Source of the DNA: Salinimonas iocasae
GTDB lineage: Bacteria; Pseudomonadota; Gammaproteobacteria; Enterobacterales; Alteromonadaceae
Assembly: GCF_006228385.1 (NCBI RefSeq)
Contig: NZ_CP039852.1
Span: forward strand, 2,310,001 to 2,374,000
Length of the DNA: 64,000 bases
Reading direction: 5' to 3'
This document shows positions 28,580 through 38,593 of this stretch, one piece after another. Below the pieces are notes generated by a model that did no database searches, was not told the DNA's origin, and saw nothing but the letters and a program-made list of their open reading frames with translations. The stretch's first letter is position 1. The number at the start of each line of letters is the position of its first letter. Both the position numbers and the translations under genes were made by a program.

Positions 28580-29122
28580 TTACTGCTTCTTATTTGGGGC
28601 GAGCACCATGATCATCTGACGGCCTTCCACACGACGTGGGAAAGACTCGCAGTTAGCAATCTCTTCCAGCTCGGTACGAATCCGATTCAGAAGTTCAATG
28701 CCGATCTCTTGGTGAGCCATTTCACGTCCGCGAAAGCGAATCGTGACCTTGGCTTTATCGCCACCTTCCAGAAAGCGACGCAGGTTGCGCAGTTTTACCT
28801 GGTAATCGCCTTCATCAGTGCCAGGGCGGAATTTAACCTCCTTGACCTGAATTTGCTTTTGCTTTTTCTTTTGCTCTTTCTGAGCCTTACTTTTTTCAAA
28901 GAGGAACTTGCCATAGTCCATAACTTTACAGACTGGCGGCTCGGCATTTGGACTAATTTCTACAAGATCCAGACTCGCTTCTTCAGCGGTTTGCGTTGCT
29001 TCTGCTAGCGAAACTACGCCAATCTGTTCACCATCTTTGCCGATAAGTCTTACTTCTCTGGCTTTGATTTCATCGTTTATGCGGGCTTTTGCGCCCTGAG
29101 CCTGTTTGTTAGCGCCTTTAAT
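28580..29122 (-). CDS. infC: Translation initiation factor IF-3, AUU start
   Basis: A 180-residue IF-3, identical in length to E. coli. Although the first ATG in frame is at 28921, the true start is ATT at 29122. It gives [20 protein letters not shown] and is preceded by GGAGG with an 8-base gap. The N-terminal domain runs to about 80, then the linker and the C-terminal domain ([16 protein letters not shown]). The rare AUU start lets IF-3 repress its own translation in E. coli; the same control is likely here. Confidence 0.95.
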   Translation of the reverse strand: MKGANKQAQGAKARINDEIKAREVRLIGKDGEQIGVVSLAEATQTAEEASLDLVEISPNAEPPVCKVMDYGKFLFEKSKAQKEQKKKQKQIQVKEVKFRPGTDEGDYQVKLRNLRRFLEGGDKAKVTIRFRGREMAHQEIGIELLNRIRTELEEIANCESFPRRVEGRQMIMVLAPNKKQ

Positions 29123-29206
29123 GTGCTATTCCTCCAAAAATTAATTCTTTATGCCTGCCGGTGTCGTCACGACCTGACAGGCAACTTTTCAAACCTTAAA
29201 CGACAA

Positions 29207-31123
29207 CTACTTAATTGTCTTTTCACCGATTTCCTTACCAGCAAGCTCGACAAATGCGTGTAGGCTCATTGTGCCTAAATCTTCACCGCGTCTGGAGCGA
29301 ACTGCCACTTCGCCAGCTTCAACTTCTTTATCGCCAACGACCAGCATATACGGAATACGTTTTAAGGTGTGCTCGCGGATTTTAAAGCCTATCTTCTCAT
29401 TTCTCAAGTCAGACTTTGCTCTAAACCCAAATTCCTGCAATTTTTTGACAGTTTCGGTCACATATTCGGCCTGACTGTCGGTAATATTCATCACGACCAT
29501 CTGTTGTGGTGCCAGCCACAACGGGAAGAACCCGGCGTACTCTTCGGTCAGAATACCGATAAAACGCTCCAGTGACCCAAGAATAGCACGGTGAATCATC
29601 ACCGGTACTTTACGTTCGCCATCTTCAGCCACATAAGTTGACCCTAAGCGACCCGGCATTGAGAAATCAAGCTGAACGGTGCCACATTGCCATGCCCGAT
29701 CCAGGCAATCATGCAGGGTAAACTCAATTTTAGGACCGTAGAACGCCCCTTCACCCGGCTGATAGTCAAACTCGATGTCGTTAGCTTTAAGAGCTTCGGC
29801 CAGCGCAGCTTCTGATTTATCCCAGATTTCGTCCGAGCCAACACGCTTTTCAGGACGGGTTGACAGTTTAACAGCCACCTTATCAAAACCGAATGCTGCG
29901 TAGGTCTCATAGACCATCTTAATACAGCCGCTGACCTCTTCAAGGATCTGCTCTTCGGTACAGAAAATGTGTGCATCGTCCTGGGTAAAACCACGTACAC
30001 GCATCAATCCATGCAGTGCACCAGAAGGTTCGTTTCGGTGACAACAGCCGAACTCAGCCATACGTAACGGAAGGTCACGATAGGATTTCAGGCCCTGATT
30101 GAAAATTTGAACATGACCCGGACAGTTCATAGGCTTTATCGCGTATTCACGCTTTTCAGACTCGGTAGTAAACATGTTCTCAGCATATTTATCCCAGTGG
30201 CCTGACTTTTCCCATAAACTGCGGTCCATCATTAACGGGCCTTTTACCTCACCGTAATCGTACTGGCGAAGCTTCTGACGCACGAATGTCTCAAGCTCAG
30301 TGTAAATTGACCAGCCGTCATTGTGCCAGAACACCATACCCGGCGCTTCTTCCTGCCAGTGAAACAAATCCAGTGTTTTACCGATCTTGCGATGGTCGCG
30401 CTTTTCCGCTTCTTCAAGGCGCTGTAAGTATGCTTTAAGCTGCTTTTTATCAGCCCAGGCTGTACCATAAATACGCTGCAGCATCTTATTATCGCTGTCG
30501 CCGCGCCAGTATGCTCCGGCAACTTTCATCAGTTTAAAATGATGGCAAAACTTCATTGAAGGTACGTGCGGGCCGCGGCACATATCCACATATTCTTCGT
30601 GATGGTAAAGGCCCGGGCGATCATCCTTACTGATGTTCTGGTCCAGAATTTCCATTTTATAAGATTCACCGCGCTGCTCGAAGGTATCGCGCGCTTCCTG
30701 CCAGCTGACTTTCTTTTTCACCACGTCATAGTTGGTTTTGGCCAGCTCAAGCATACGCTTTTCCAGCTTTTGCAAATCTTCCTGACTTAGCGAATGCTCC
30801 ATATCCACATCGTAATAGAAACCATTGTCTATCACCGGCCCGATTGCCATTTTAGCATCTGGCCATAATTGCTTTATTGCATGGCCGATAAGGTGCGCAC
30901 AGCTGTGACGAATGATTTCCAGACCATCTTCATCTTTTGCAGTGATAATTTGCAGTTGTGCATCATGCTCGATGATATCAACAGCATCGACGAGTTCGCC
31001 GTTCACTTTTCCGGCTATCGTAGCTTTAGCAAGCCCCGGACCGATGTCGGAAGCGACATCCAAAACAGAGACGGGGTTTTCGAAAGCACGCTGGCTTCCA
31101 TCAGGAAGGGTAATTACAGGCAT
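29207..31123 (-). CDS. thrS: Threonyl-tRNA synthetase
   Basis: A 638-residue class II synthetase: N-terminal TGS domain ([15 protein letters not shown]), editing domain with the [14 protein letters not shown] motif, catalytic core with Zn-binding Cys and His (MNCPGH) and a C-terminal anticodon-binding domain. The ATG at 31123 follows AAGGA; in-frame extension further upstream is not protein-like. It is the first gene of the operon, with infC 84 bases downstream. Confidence 0.97.
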   Translation of the reverse strand: MPVITLPDGSQRAFENPVSVLDVASDIGPGLAKATIAGKVNGELVDAVDIIEHDAQLQIITAKDEDGLEIIRHSCAHLIGHAIKQLWPDAKMAIGPVIDNGFYYDVDMEHSLSQEDLQKLEKRMLELAKTNYDVVKKKVSWQEARDTFEQRGESYKMEILDQNISKDDRPGLYHHEEYVDMCRGPHVPSMKFCHHFKLMKVAGAYWRGDSDNKMLQRIYGTAWADKKQLKAYLQRLEEAEKRDHRKIGKTLDLFHWQEEAPGMVFWHNDGWSIYTELETFVRQKLRQYDYGEVKGPLMMDRSLWEKSGHWDKYAENMFTTESEKREYAIKPMNCPGHVQIFNQGLKSYRDLPLRMAEFGCCHRNEPSGALHGLMRVRGFTQDDAHIFCTEEQILEEVSGCIKMVYETYAAFGFDKVAVKLSTRPEKRVGSDEIWDKSEAALAEALKANDIEFDYQPGEGAFYGPKIEFTLHDCLDRAWQCGTVQLDFSMPGRLGSTYVAEDGERKVPVMIHRAILGSLERFIGILTEEYAGFFPLWLAPQQMVVMNITDSQAEYVTETVKKLQEFGFRAKSDLRNEKIGFKIREHTLKRIPYMLVVGDKEVEAGEVAVRSRRGEDLGTMSLHAFVELAGKEIGEKTIK

Positions 31124-31238
31124 TCTATTTCCTTTACAGTGGTGACACCTACTCTGTGCCACTTGTGTATTTATTGATGTGTTTCGTTGGCAGTGACCAA
31201 CAGCGGTCGCGACATGCTCTGATGCCAAAACGCTGGAA

Positions 31239-31266
31239 ATTATAACGGCTTACCTGCGCCATGCAA
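31239..31266 (-). promoter_or_regulatory. Sigma70 promoter of thrS
   Basis: On the minus strand a -35 TTGCAT (31261-31266) and a perfect -10 TATAAT (31239-31244) are 16 bases apart. This gives a leader of about 110 bases before thrS. That is long enough to hold a translational operator of the E. coli thrS type, but no tRNA-like fold was verified. Confidence 0.6.
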
Positions 31267-31420
31267 TGACTAAAATACGCATTATGGCTATAGCCGCGCG
31301 AAATAGCGCGTTATTAACCTGCGCCGATCAAAAAATTAGCGAAAAACGTAGCCAGCCCGAAGCATCAGCTATAATCAGGAGACTGCTATCGACAAGCATA
31401 GATCATCTCAGGCGGCCCCC

Positions 31421-32296
31421 ATGTGGCATTTCATCAGTGACCATATCAGCGAACAGACAAACCAGACTTTTATTTGCCAGCGAACATCTGCAGTATCTGG
31501 TGGTGATACACATTCTGCGTATATCATTCAGGGCGATGCGAAGCGATATTTTGTTAAACTTCGTAAAGCCATCGGTCCTGAGCAGCTGGAACACGAAGCA
31601 CAAGGGCTGTCAGCCATAGCGGGCACTCATACTGTTCGCACACCGGCAGTAATTTGTCAGGGTATAGCACATAACGATGATACATCTTATGAGTATCTTG
31701 TTCTGCAGCATCTTCACTTTACTAAGCCTGAGGACACCGGATGGAAGACGTTTGCGCAGAATTTGGCGGCGCTTCATCAAACCGAACAATCTGCAGCTTT
31801 TGGTTGGTCGCAGGATAACTACATCGGTCTGACCCCACAGGTAAATCGGCAGGACAGTTGCTGGGCAACGTTTTTTGCTCAAAATCGTATAGGGGTCATG
31901 CTTGAAAAACTGGCGCATACCGGAGAGAAACTGACGACAATTGACGCATTTGTTGAATTTACTGAGCGATATCTGCAAAACCATCAGCCCGCCCCCTCAC
32001 TGGTACATGGTGACTTGTGGTCGGGAAATATCGGTTTTACCTGCAAAGGGCCGGTGATATTTGACCCCGCCGTTTATATTGGTGACAGAGAAACCGATAT
32101 CGCAATGACGAGTTTGTTTGGTCGCCTGCCCGCCACGTTCTATCAACACTATGAAAATGCCTGGCCTTTATGCGACGGTTATCAGCAGCGTGAGCCGCTT
32201 TATCAGTTATATCATTTACTTAATCATGCATTATTGTTTGGCGGGCACTACCTGAGCGCAGCAAAATCTGCCATCATTGATTTGCAAAAGAAATAA
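31421..32296 (+). CDS. Fructosamine kinase family protein
   Basis: A 291-residue cytosolic kinase-fold protein of the fructosamine-3-kinase/YniA family, proposed to phosphorylate sugars on glycated proteins for repair. The catalytic HGDLWSGN and metal-binding FDPAVYIGDRETDIAM motifs are intact, and the N-lobe has AVSGGDTHSAY. It heads a run with pteridine reductase and the DUF3080 gene. A TATAAT at 31370 may be its -10. Confidence 0.88.
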   Translation: MWHFISDHISEQTNQTFICQRTSAVSGGDTHSAYIIQGDAKRYFVKLRKAIGPEQLEHEAQGLSAIAGTHTVRTPAVICQGIAHNDDTSYEYLVLQHLHFTKPEDTGWKTFAQNLAALHQTEQSAAFGWSQDNYIGLTPQVNRQDSCWATFFAQNRIGVMLEKLAHTGEKLTTIDAFVEFTERYLQNHQPAPSLVHGDLWSGNIGFTCKGPVIFDPAVYIGDRETDIAMTSLFGRLPATFYQHYENAWPLCDGYQQREPLYQLYHLLNHALLFGGHYLSAAKSAIIDLQKK

Positions 32297-32314
32297 TCTG
32301 CTTTCGGAGTACGT

Positions 32315-33058
32315 ATGACTACACCTGTAGCGCTGGTCACTGGCGGTGCTAAGCGCATCGGCGCTCACCTTGTTAAAACCCTTCATCAGCACGGGTGGCG
32401 TGTCGTCATTCATTATCACCAGTCTAACGATGCCGCCCAGACACTGTGCCAGGCGCTAAACGAAATCAGGCCAGATTCAGCGACAATAGTTCAGGGTGAC
32501 TTGTGTAATCTGACAGAAATAACCCACATCGCAGCAAAGGCCCGCCAGGCGTTTGGCCAGATAGATCTGCTTATCAACAATGCATCTTCGTTTTACCCGA
32601 CCCCGCTGGGTCAGATTGATAAAGCAAACTGGGATGCTTTGATGGGCAGCAATGTACAGGGTCCGGTATTTTTAACCCAGGCGTTATGCGATGTACTGAA
32701 GCAGCAGTCCGGCACGGTTATTAACATGATTGATATGCATATTGACCGGCCTCTTCCGCAACATACGGTCTATTGCGCGGCTAAATCAGCACTGGCCAGT
32801 GTTACCCGGTCACTCGCCGGAGAGTTGGCTCCCTCTGTTAGGGTGAACGGCATTGCACCTGGTGCCATACTCTGGCCGGAACGCGATTTGTCTGAAGAGG
32901 AAAAACAGGCATTACTGGCCAGTATTCCCTTAAAAACACTGGGCAGTCCATCTGTAATTGCACACGCGATGCTATACCTGATTGATGCGACCTACGTGAC
33001 CGGCCAGATTCTGTATGTCGATGGCGGCAGAAGTATTGCGTCTAATGCCAGTGCGTAA
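32315..33058 (+). CDS. Pteridine reductase (FolM-like SDR)
   Basis: A 247-residue short-chain dehydrogenase. The cofactor motif TGGAKRIG has the Arg that favours NADPH, typical of pteridine/dihydromonapterin reductases. The NNAS motif is at about 88-91 and the catalytic YCAAK is present. It probably reduces dihydrobiopterin-, dihydrofolate- or monapterin-type substrates. It is 18 bases after the kinase gene, and the next gene overlaps its end by 14 bases. Confidence 0.85.
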   Translation: MTTPVALVTGGAKRIGAHLVKTLHQHGWRVVIHYHQSNDAAQTLCQALNEIRPDSATIVQGDLCNLTEITHIAAKARQAFGQIDLLINNASSFYPTPLGQIDKANWDALMGSNVQGPVFLTQALCDVLKQQSGTVINMIDMHIDRPLPQHTVYCAAKSALASVTRSLAGELAPSVRVNGIAPGAILWPERDLSEEEKQALLASIPLKTLGSPSVIAHAMLYLIDATYVTGQILYVDGGRSIASNASA

Positions 33059-34070
33059 CGCTAAAAAATGCATTTTATTAACTGTAGTTATACTGCTGCT
33101 GTGCAGTTGCACCAACGCAGATATTCGTGACGATTTGCAGGAATATCAGCAGCGGGTTGCACGCGTGCTCGAAATCACGCTTCCTGATCCTGCACCGCCA
33201 ACTGCACTGGCTTACCCGGATGCCCAGTCAATGTTCACCGCTGTTGAATCCTTCAACGTAAATTTGCGAGAGTTCTACAGACTTCAGGAGTGTGAACTGG
33301 GTACGCTGGTAGCCCAAAGAAATACCGCACTGGGTAAAACCGCCCACCCTTCACAACGATATGCGTATGAAGTCACGCTGCTTGAACAATTACAGCAGTG
33401 CAGTGACAGCATTGAAGACCCTGCACTGAAACAAAAACTACTGGATTGGCGGCAAGCCAAGCAATCGCAGCGTTCGGCATTCTGGGCAAATCTGATACAG
33501 ACCAGTCAGGAGACCCGAGCTGCATTTGGTCGCAGTACGATGTTACTGACCACCGAAGCTGACAGTGATGCAGGCGCAGCGATATCAGCGCTCGGCTTTT
33601 TAAATAAAATCAAGTCAGAACAGGGGTTTAGTCTGTCGGAACTGGAACGAGAACTTAAAGTACTCGATTCATCCCGTTTGCCGGCAAAAGTATGGCGGAC
33701 CCAGCGATATATTACCGGATACCTGGAAACGATGAGTGAATCTCTCACCACCCGTCTGCCTGAACTGTCCTGTCCGGCGGGCAAGGCGTCGGAGCAGGTT
33801 GAAATACTACGCAACGTGTTTTATCTGTTTTTTATTGAAAAAATACAGCCCGTCGGTAGCAAGCTGAATCAGTATCATTACCAAATGATGCCGGTGTGGG
33901 AACAGTGGATAAACAGTGATGCTTTATCGCAGCCATTTAAAATTTACATTCAAAAACAGACTCAGGTGGAATTTGCCCGCTACCAGCAAGCGATTCGTCA
34001 GCATGTCACATTATGGCAAACGCTTTTTGCGCGCTGCAATCTGTCGCCCACCGCTCCTGGCAGCAATTAA
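33045..34070 (+). CDS. DUF3080 family lipoprotein
   Basis: About 341 residues. An N-terminal lipoprotein signal (CILLTVVILLLCSC, lipid on the second Cys) precedes a helical body that matches what I know of DUF3080, a family often next to pteridine reductase in Alteromonadales. The function is unknown. The start at 33045 overlaps the previous gene and lacks a clear ribosome site, so coupled translation is likely; the frame is open further upstream. Its 3' end overlaps mscS by 4 bases, tail to tail. Confidence 0.7.
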   Translation: MPVRNAKKCILLTVVILLLCSCTNADIRDDLQEYQQRVARVLEITLPDPAPPTALAYPDAQSMFTAVESFNVNLREFYRLQECELGTLVAQRNTALGKTAHPSQRYAYEVTLLEQLQQCSDSIEDPALKQKLLDWRQAKQSQRSAFWANLIQTSQETRAAFGRSTMLLTTEADSDAGAAISALGFLNKIKSEQGFSLSELERELKVLDSSRLPAKVWRTQRYITGYLETMSESLTTRLPELSCPAGKASEQVEILRNVFYLFFIEKIQPVGSKLNQYHYQMMPVWEQWINSDALSQPFKIYIQKQTQVEFARYQQAIRQHVTLWQTLFARCNLSPTAPGSN

Positions 34071-35128
34071 AGAATATTCTCTCCGCCCTCAGGATCCCTC
34101 GCCTTTGCTGCCTGCCGCCGTATCTCCTGAGTTTCACTACTAACATCATCGTGATGCGATTTGTCTGCAGTATGTGTGACTGCATCGGGCTTTTCGGATT
34201 TGGGCTCTTTCGGTGCAGGTATGGCTTTATCGGAGCTACCTGCATCAGTGATAACCGGGACGCCCTGCGGGAAAATGATTTCACGGGCATCATCAGGCAT
34301 ACTAATTCCGGCTTTATCAAAAGTCTCAACAACCTGACGCATCAAGACTGACGCCATCTTCAATACACTGGTACGCTCAACATTTATCCAGAAGTAGACC
34401 TTCAGATTGAGCGTGGCAGACCCCAGCGCATCAATAAGGATTTGGGGCTCTGGCTCATCAAGGACATCTTCCTGCTGAACCAAAACATCCATCGCCAGTT
34501 GCTGTGCGGTTTTTGCATCGCTGTCATAGCCAATTCCAATCACAAAGTGACCGCGCATATTCGGGTTTGCTGTCAGGTTTTTTATAACACCCTTATATAC
34601 TGTGGCATTGGGTATCTGAATATGATTTCCATCAAAATCGACCATTGTGGTCGCCCGGGCTGTTACCTTTTGCACAACGCCCAGATAGTTATCAATTTGC
34701 ACCACATCGCCAATTCGAAATGGTCGCTGTACGGTAAGCAATAAACTCGAAATGAAGTTTTCAGCGATATCGCGAAAAGCGAAGCCAAGAATGATACCCA
34801 GAACGCCGGTACCACTGATTATTGCTACGGCAAACTCGGTCAGCCCGGCTAGCTTCAAAAACAAATAGGCGCCCAGTAAAATAATCAGAATACTCACTGA
34901 GCGGCGGGATACTGAGCGTATTAGCGGGCTTTTTGTCACATAGTCAAACGGACGTAATATCAGCGATGCCACCGGCCCGGCCAGGAAAAAAAAAACCAGT
35001 AAAATAACCAGCCCCAAACCGATGGCAGGCAACCTCGCCAACGTCTGCTCCCACAATTGCATCAAAGGTGACACAACCTCCTGCGTTGCCGAGCCCTGTA
35101 ATAGTCCGGGTAAAAAAATAGTCGCCAC
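34067..35128 (-). CDS. MscS family mechanosensitive ion channel
   Basis: A 353-residue inner-membrane channel. After an N-terminal segment there are helices at about 35-58, 75-95 and the pore helix TM3 (SGTGVLGIILGFAFRDIAENF). The MscS beta domain follows (RPFRIGDVVQIDNYLGVVQKV) and then the alpha/beta cytoplasmic domain. The last 60 or so residues are charged and disordered-looking, beyond the usual E. coli MscS end. It protects against hypo-osmotic shock. Confidence 0.88.
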   Translation of the reverse strand: MATIFLPGLLQGSATQEVVSPLMQLWEQTLARLPAIGLGLVILLVFFFLAGPVASLILRPFDYVTKSPLIRSVSRRSVSILIILLGAYLFLKLAGLTEFAVAIISGTGVLGIILGFAFRDIAENFISSLLLTVQRPFRIGDVVQIDNYLGVVQKVTARATTMVDFDGNHIQIPNATVYKGVIKNLTANPNMRGHFVIGIGYDSDAKTAQQLAMDVLVQQEDVLDEPEPQILIDALGSATLNLKVYFWINVERTSVLKMASVLMRQVVETFDKAGISMPDDAREIIFPQGVPVITDAGSSDKAIPAPKEPKSEKPDAVTHTADKSHHDDVSSETQEIRRQAAKARDPEGGENIL

Positions 35129-35189
35129 ATACTTTCCTGTTTGTATTTGTTAAACAGACATACGCAGCGGCTTTGCGAAGGGGTCAGAA

Positions 35190-35852
35190 TCAGGAACCTG
35201 GTGCACTTATCAGCCATGCGCCCAGTCCGACTGTAAAGATAAAGCAGCCCCACATAGTATGTTCGACTACAACCACAGGCGTTGAGCGGGTTTGCAGGTA
35301 ACGATAACCAAACAGAGCACCGCCACACCACGAAAGTATAACGGCAACCCAGTTCCCGTAGACAAGATGTGCCAGACCAAATAAAAAAGTACTGACTGCC
35401 CATCGCCAGCGCTTTGATGGCATGATGGGTTTGTAGCGATGAAAGAAAAACGTTCTGAAGATAATTTCCTGGGGAATGACCGAAACCACCGGGTAGATAA
35501 GCAGCGTGGTCAGCCATAATCCCGTTTGGTGCAACGGCCAGTCAAGGAACAAGTCCGGGCGAATTAAGTAAACAGCCGCCATCATCAAGCACGCCCAGGG
35601 TATAAATAATCTGAGCGCTGTTTTGAAATGATGTAGGAAGTCTGTGGTATGCCATAGCCGGAAACGTTTGAATTGATTGTCGGCTAAAAGTACCGCAAGA
35701 CAAATAATCCCTATCAGGCCCAGCAATGGCATAAGCCAGATTTGCAAATCGTTTATCAAAAAGAAAATGGCAGCAGGCAAGCCTACAAATAGAACAATCA
35801 GTTCAGCCCATAAACGTGTCACGACCGCACCCTTCTTATATATCTGTGACAA
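35190..35852 (-). CDS. CPBP-type intramembrane protease-like protein
   Basis: A 220-residue integral membrane protein with about seven helices. It carries the CPBP/ABI pattern: PQEIIFRTFF (normally EExxxR), FGLAHL (FxxxH) and a late EHTMWG helix. The first Glu of the usual pair is Gln here, so metalloprotease activity is uncertain. It lies 61 bases upstream of mscS on the same strand. The biological substrate is unknown. Confidence 0.72.
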   Translation of the reverse strand: MSQIYKKGAVVTRLWAELIVLFVGLPAAIFFLINDLQIWLMPLLGLIGIICLAVLLADNQFKRFRLWHTTDFLHHFKTALRLFIPWACLMMAAVYLIRPDLFLDWPLHQTGLWLTTLLIYPVVSVIPQEIIFRTFFFHRYKPIMPSKRWRWAVSTFLFGLAHLVYGNWVAVILSWCGGALFGYRYLQTRSTPVVVVEHTMWGCFIFTVGLGAWLISAPGS

Positions 35853-35910
35853 ACTATGAAAGTGTAATGCCAGATTAATACGTTACTGAGATAACACGGT
35901 CGGTTTGCTA

Positions 35911-37809
35911 CTATTGCGACACATGCTTATCCAAAAATGCGACAATCCGCTGCTGCAGAATCACCTTGTTGCGGGTACGCTGCAAGCCGTGGCCCTCGTC
36001 ATCAAAAACTGCATAATCCACCTCAACCCCACTCTCTTTAAGCGTAGCAACGAATTCATCAGTTTGCTGCAAAGTGACAAACCGGTCCTTCTCGCCCTGA
36101 GCAATGAATACCGGCACACCGATTTTTTGCGCATGAAAAGCCGGCGATATGGCAGATAAACGCGAAGCATTTTTTTCGAAGTCGCCGAATTCCTTTTGCA
36201 AATAAGTACGATAGTCAGATAACCACGGAGGAACAGACTGCAAAAATTGCAGCCAGTTGGTTATACCGAAACAATTTACCGCAGCTTTGAACGTGCCGGA
36301 CTGCATTACGGCGGATAGGGCCAGAAAGCCACCGTAATTATCTCCCATTACTGCAATTTTATCGGCATTTACCCACGGCTGCGCGCCAAGATACTCTGCC
36401 GCCTGAATAAGATCGCGACTATCATCCTGCCCCTGCCTTTCATCATTAAGCTGACGAAACGCTTCACCAAAGCCTGCCGAGCCACGGTAATTTACCGCCA
36501 GCACGGCATATCCACTGGCAACCAGATGCTGAACACCAGGATGATAAGTCGCCGCATAAAACGAATCGAAACCTTCGTGGGCGTAAACCACCGCAGAAAC
36601 CGGATTATTCGCATCAGCATGTGAAGGCCGATACAACTGCGCGGGTATCTGTTGCCCGTCAAAGCCACGGATCAATACCTTTTCAGCCTGCACGGGGCTG
36701 ACCGGAGGCTGGTGTTTGTCAGCCAGGTATTCACTGCCTTGCGGTGTAACCCGTACAGGGCTGGTAATAAAGTCATCGCCCGCCTGCATCATGACGATAT
36801 CCAAGCCTTGCGATATGTCTTTGTCATTAATAAAACGCAAGGACCAACTATTGCGCGATGCTGGCGAGGTATAACGCTGCTCACCGGCTGAATTAAAAAC
36901 CGTAATACTTCGCCGTCCGTTGCTGACAAATTCAACGGCCATATCACGGTTTAACGCATTATTGATAGCGGTAACATTGTCGGGCACGCGTGGTAACGCT
37001 TTAATGTTGTTGTCAGCCATTGTCCATGTGTATGCTTGCCGGCCCGCTGATGGCGTTTGTGCTGTAAAGAATAACGACTGCCCGTTTGAGCTGAAGGTCA
37101 GCGGTGCGAGCGGACCGGACAACGCAGGCGCATTATCAGATGTCAGCCAGTGATAGACAGGCTCTGGATAGCTGACGTCCGCCACATAGATACGGTCTTC
37201 ATTGTCAGCGGACACCTGCTTTCCAGAGACGTAACGCCCACTAATGCTCACCGCGCTGATAGGCAGGTCAAACTTATTTTCAAAAACAGGTGTCGCAGCA
37301 AAATTATCGGTGCGATAACGAATCAGCTTCTGTGAATCGCTTCCTGCATAACGAACAGCCAGAAATAAATAATGCCGCTCTTCCCCCCACCCTACAAATC
37401 TTGCCTGCACCCGGGAACCCGGCGTCAGATCGAAAAGCGTGCCGTTGTCATTAACCAGAACATGCTGACCGCCATCTGCAGCAGCCTGTGAAAACACCAC
37501 GCGTGTTCTGCCCTGCTTATCCGGTAAAAATCCGATGGCGTATTGCGCTGCGCCTTCCTCGGGGCTGTGTCGGGTATACGTTTTGTCAGCAAACGAATAA
37601 GAAAAAACGGCCGGAGACTCACCGGGTAGCATTTGCGTAAACAACACACTGTTGCGATGAGGGTGAACACTGAGATCAGAAAGTTGGCTATAACGAAAAA
37701 AATCTCGTGGGTCAGGATGTTGCAAACCACCTACAGACATAGACTGACAGCCGGACAGTGCAAACAGCAGTGTTATCGCCAACCACAGAAAAATAACGGA
37801 ACGTTTCAT
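35911..37809 (-). CDS. S9 prolyl-oligopeptidase-like lipoprotein lacking catalytic Ser
   Basis: A 632-residue lipoprotein (signal with lipobox LSGC at 18-21), an N-terminal beta-propeller region (about 30-370) and an alpha/beta-hydrolase domain (about 390-630). The domain shows VVYAHEGFDSF, the acid site GEKDRFV and the His site FDDEGHG. The nucleophile elbow, GxSYGG in active S9 enzymes, reads GDNYGG (Asn491). The other two triad residues are kept, so it is either an inactive relative or carries a point mutation. The upstream region is shared with the divergent DUF924 gene. Confidence 0.8.
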   Translation of the reverse strand: MKRSVIFLWLAITLLFALSGCQSMSVGGLQHPDPRDFFRYSQLSDLSVHPHRNSVLFTQMLPGESPAVFSYSFADKTYTRHSPEEGAAQYAIGFLPDKQGRTRVVFSQAAADGGQHVLVNDNGTLFDLTPGSRVQARFVGWGEERHYLFLAVRYAGSDSQKLIRYRTDNFAATPVFENKFDLPISAVSISGRYVSGKQVSADNEDRIYVADVSYPEPVYHWLTSDNAPALSGPLAPLTFSSNGQSLFFTAQTPSAGRQAYTWTMADNNIKALPRVPDNVTAINNALNRDMAVEFVSNGRRSITVFNSAGEQRYTSPASRNSWSLRFINDKDISQGLDIVMMQAGDDFITSPVRVTPQGSEYLADKHQPPVSPVQAEKVLIRGFDGQQIPAQLYRPSHADANNPVSAVVYAHEGFDSFYAATYHPGVQHLVASGYAVLAVNYRGSAGFGEAFRQLNDERQGQDDSRDLIQAAEYLGAQPWVNADKIAVMGDNYGGFLALSAVMQSGTFKAAVNCFGITNWLQFLQSVPPWLSDYRTYLQKEFGDFEKNASRLSAISPAFHAQKIGVPVFIAQGEKDRFVTLQQTDEFVATLKESGVEVDYAVFDDEGHGLQRTRNKVILQQRIVAFLDKHVSQ

Positions 37810-38014
37810 TGTAAGGACAATCAGATTACCAGTGGGTTTGTTACTGGTAAGTACACAGAGTGGATTTACAGAATAAGAACTTCACCGATTAATCTTCATA
37901 CTATCGGCCTACGTATAAGAAAGAGTATTTTTGTATTGATTATTTTTTACACTACCTCAATATGTATAAAAATCATGCAGCTTATTTATATAACAGCTAA
38001 AAAAGGAAAAATCG

Positions 38015-38581
38015 ATGGATGCAGCGCCATTGGTAACTATGGAAGCGGCCACCGAAGTCTTATCATTCTGGTTTGATGAAATTGAACCTGAACAATGGTT
38101 TGCCCCTGATGAGGGGCTGGACAATATAATTCGTTCCCGGTTTGGTGCGCTTCATCAGGCTGCCGCACGCGGCGAGATGTGGCCCTGGCGGGCGACCCCG
38201 CACGGCCGTTTAGCTGAAATTATTGTGCTTGATCAGTTTTCCAGAAACATCTATCGCAACCAGCCTGCAGCATTTGATTGTGATGTGGCAGCCCTGGTGC
38301 TGGCACAGGAAGCGGTTGCAACCGGTGCAGACCGTGCGCTGACGTCACAGGAAGTCACTTTTTTGTATATGCCCTTTATGCACAGTGAGTCTTTAGAGGT
38401 TCACGATGTGGCAATGGAGCTTTTCGATGTTGACGGCCTTGAACAGCAAATGGATTATGAAATAAAACATCGCGATATCTTACTTAAGTTCGGTCGCTAC
38501 CCGCACAGAAATGAAGTTCTGGGGCGCGCATCCACCGTAGAAGAAAAAGCTTTCCTGACTGATCCTTCCCACTCGTTCTGA
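38015..38581 (+). CDS. DUF924 family protein
   Basis: A 188-residue soluble, all-helical protein of the DUF924 (TPR-like) family. Typical blocks are VLSFWFDEIEPEQWF, GRLAEIIVLDQFSRNIYR, TFLYMPFMHSE and FGRYPHRNEVLGR. The function of the family is not established. AAAGGA precedes the ATG by about 7 bases. Only 12 bases separate its stop from the soxR stop in the opposite direction. Confidence 0.9.
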   Translation: MDAAPLVTMEAATEVLSFWFDEIEPEQWFAPDEGLDNIIRSRFGALHQAAARGEMWPWRATPHGRLAEIIVLDQFSRNIYRNQPAAFDCDVAALVLAQEAVATGADRALTSQEVTFLYMPFMHSESLEVHDVAMELFDVDGLEQQMDYEIKHRDILLKFGRYPHRNEVLGRASTVEEKAFLTDPSHSF

Positions 38582-38593
38582 CGCCTGGTTACC

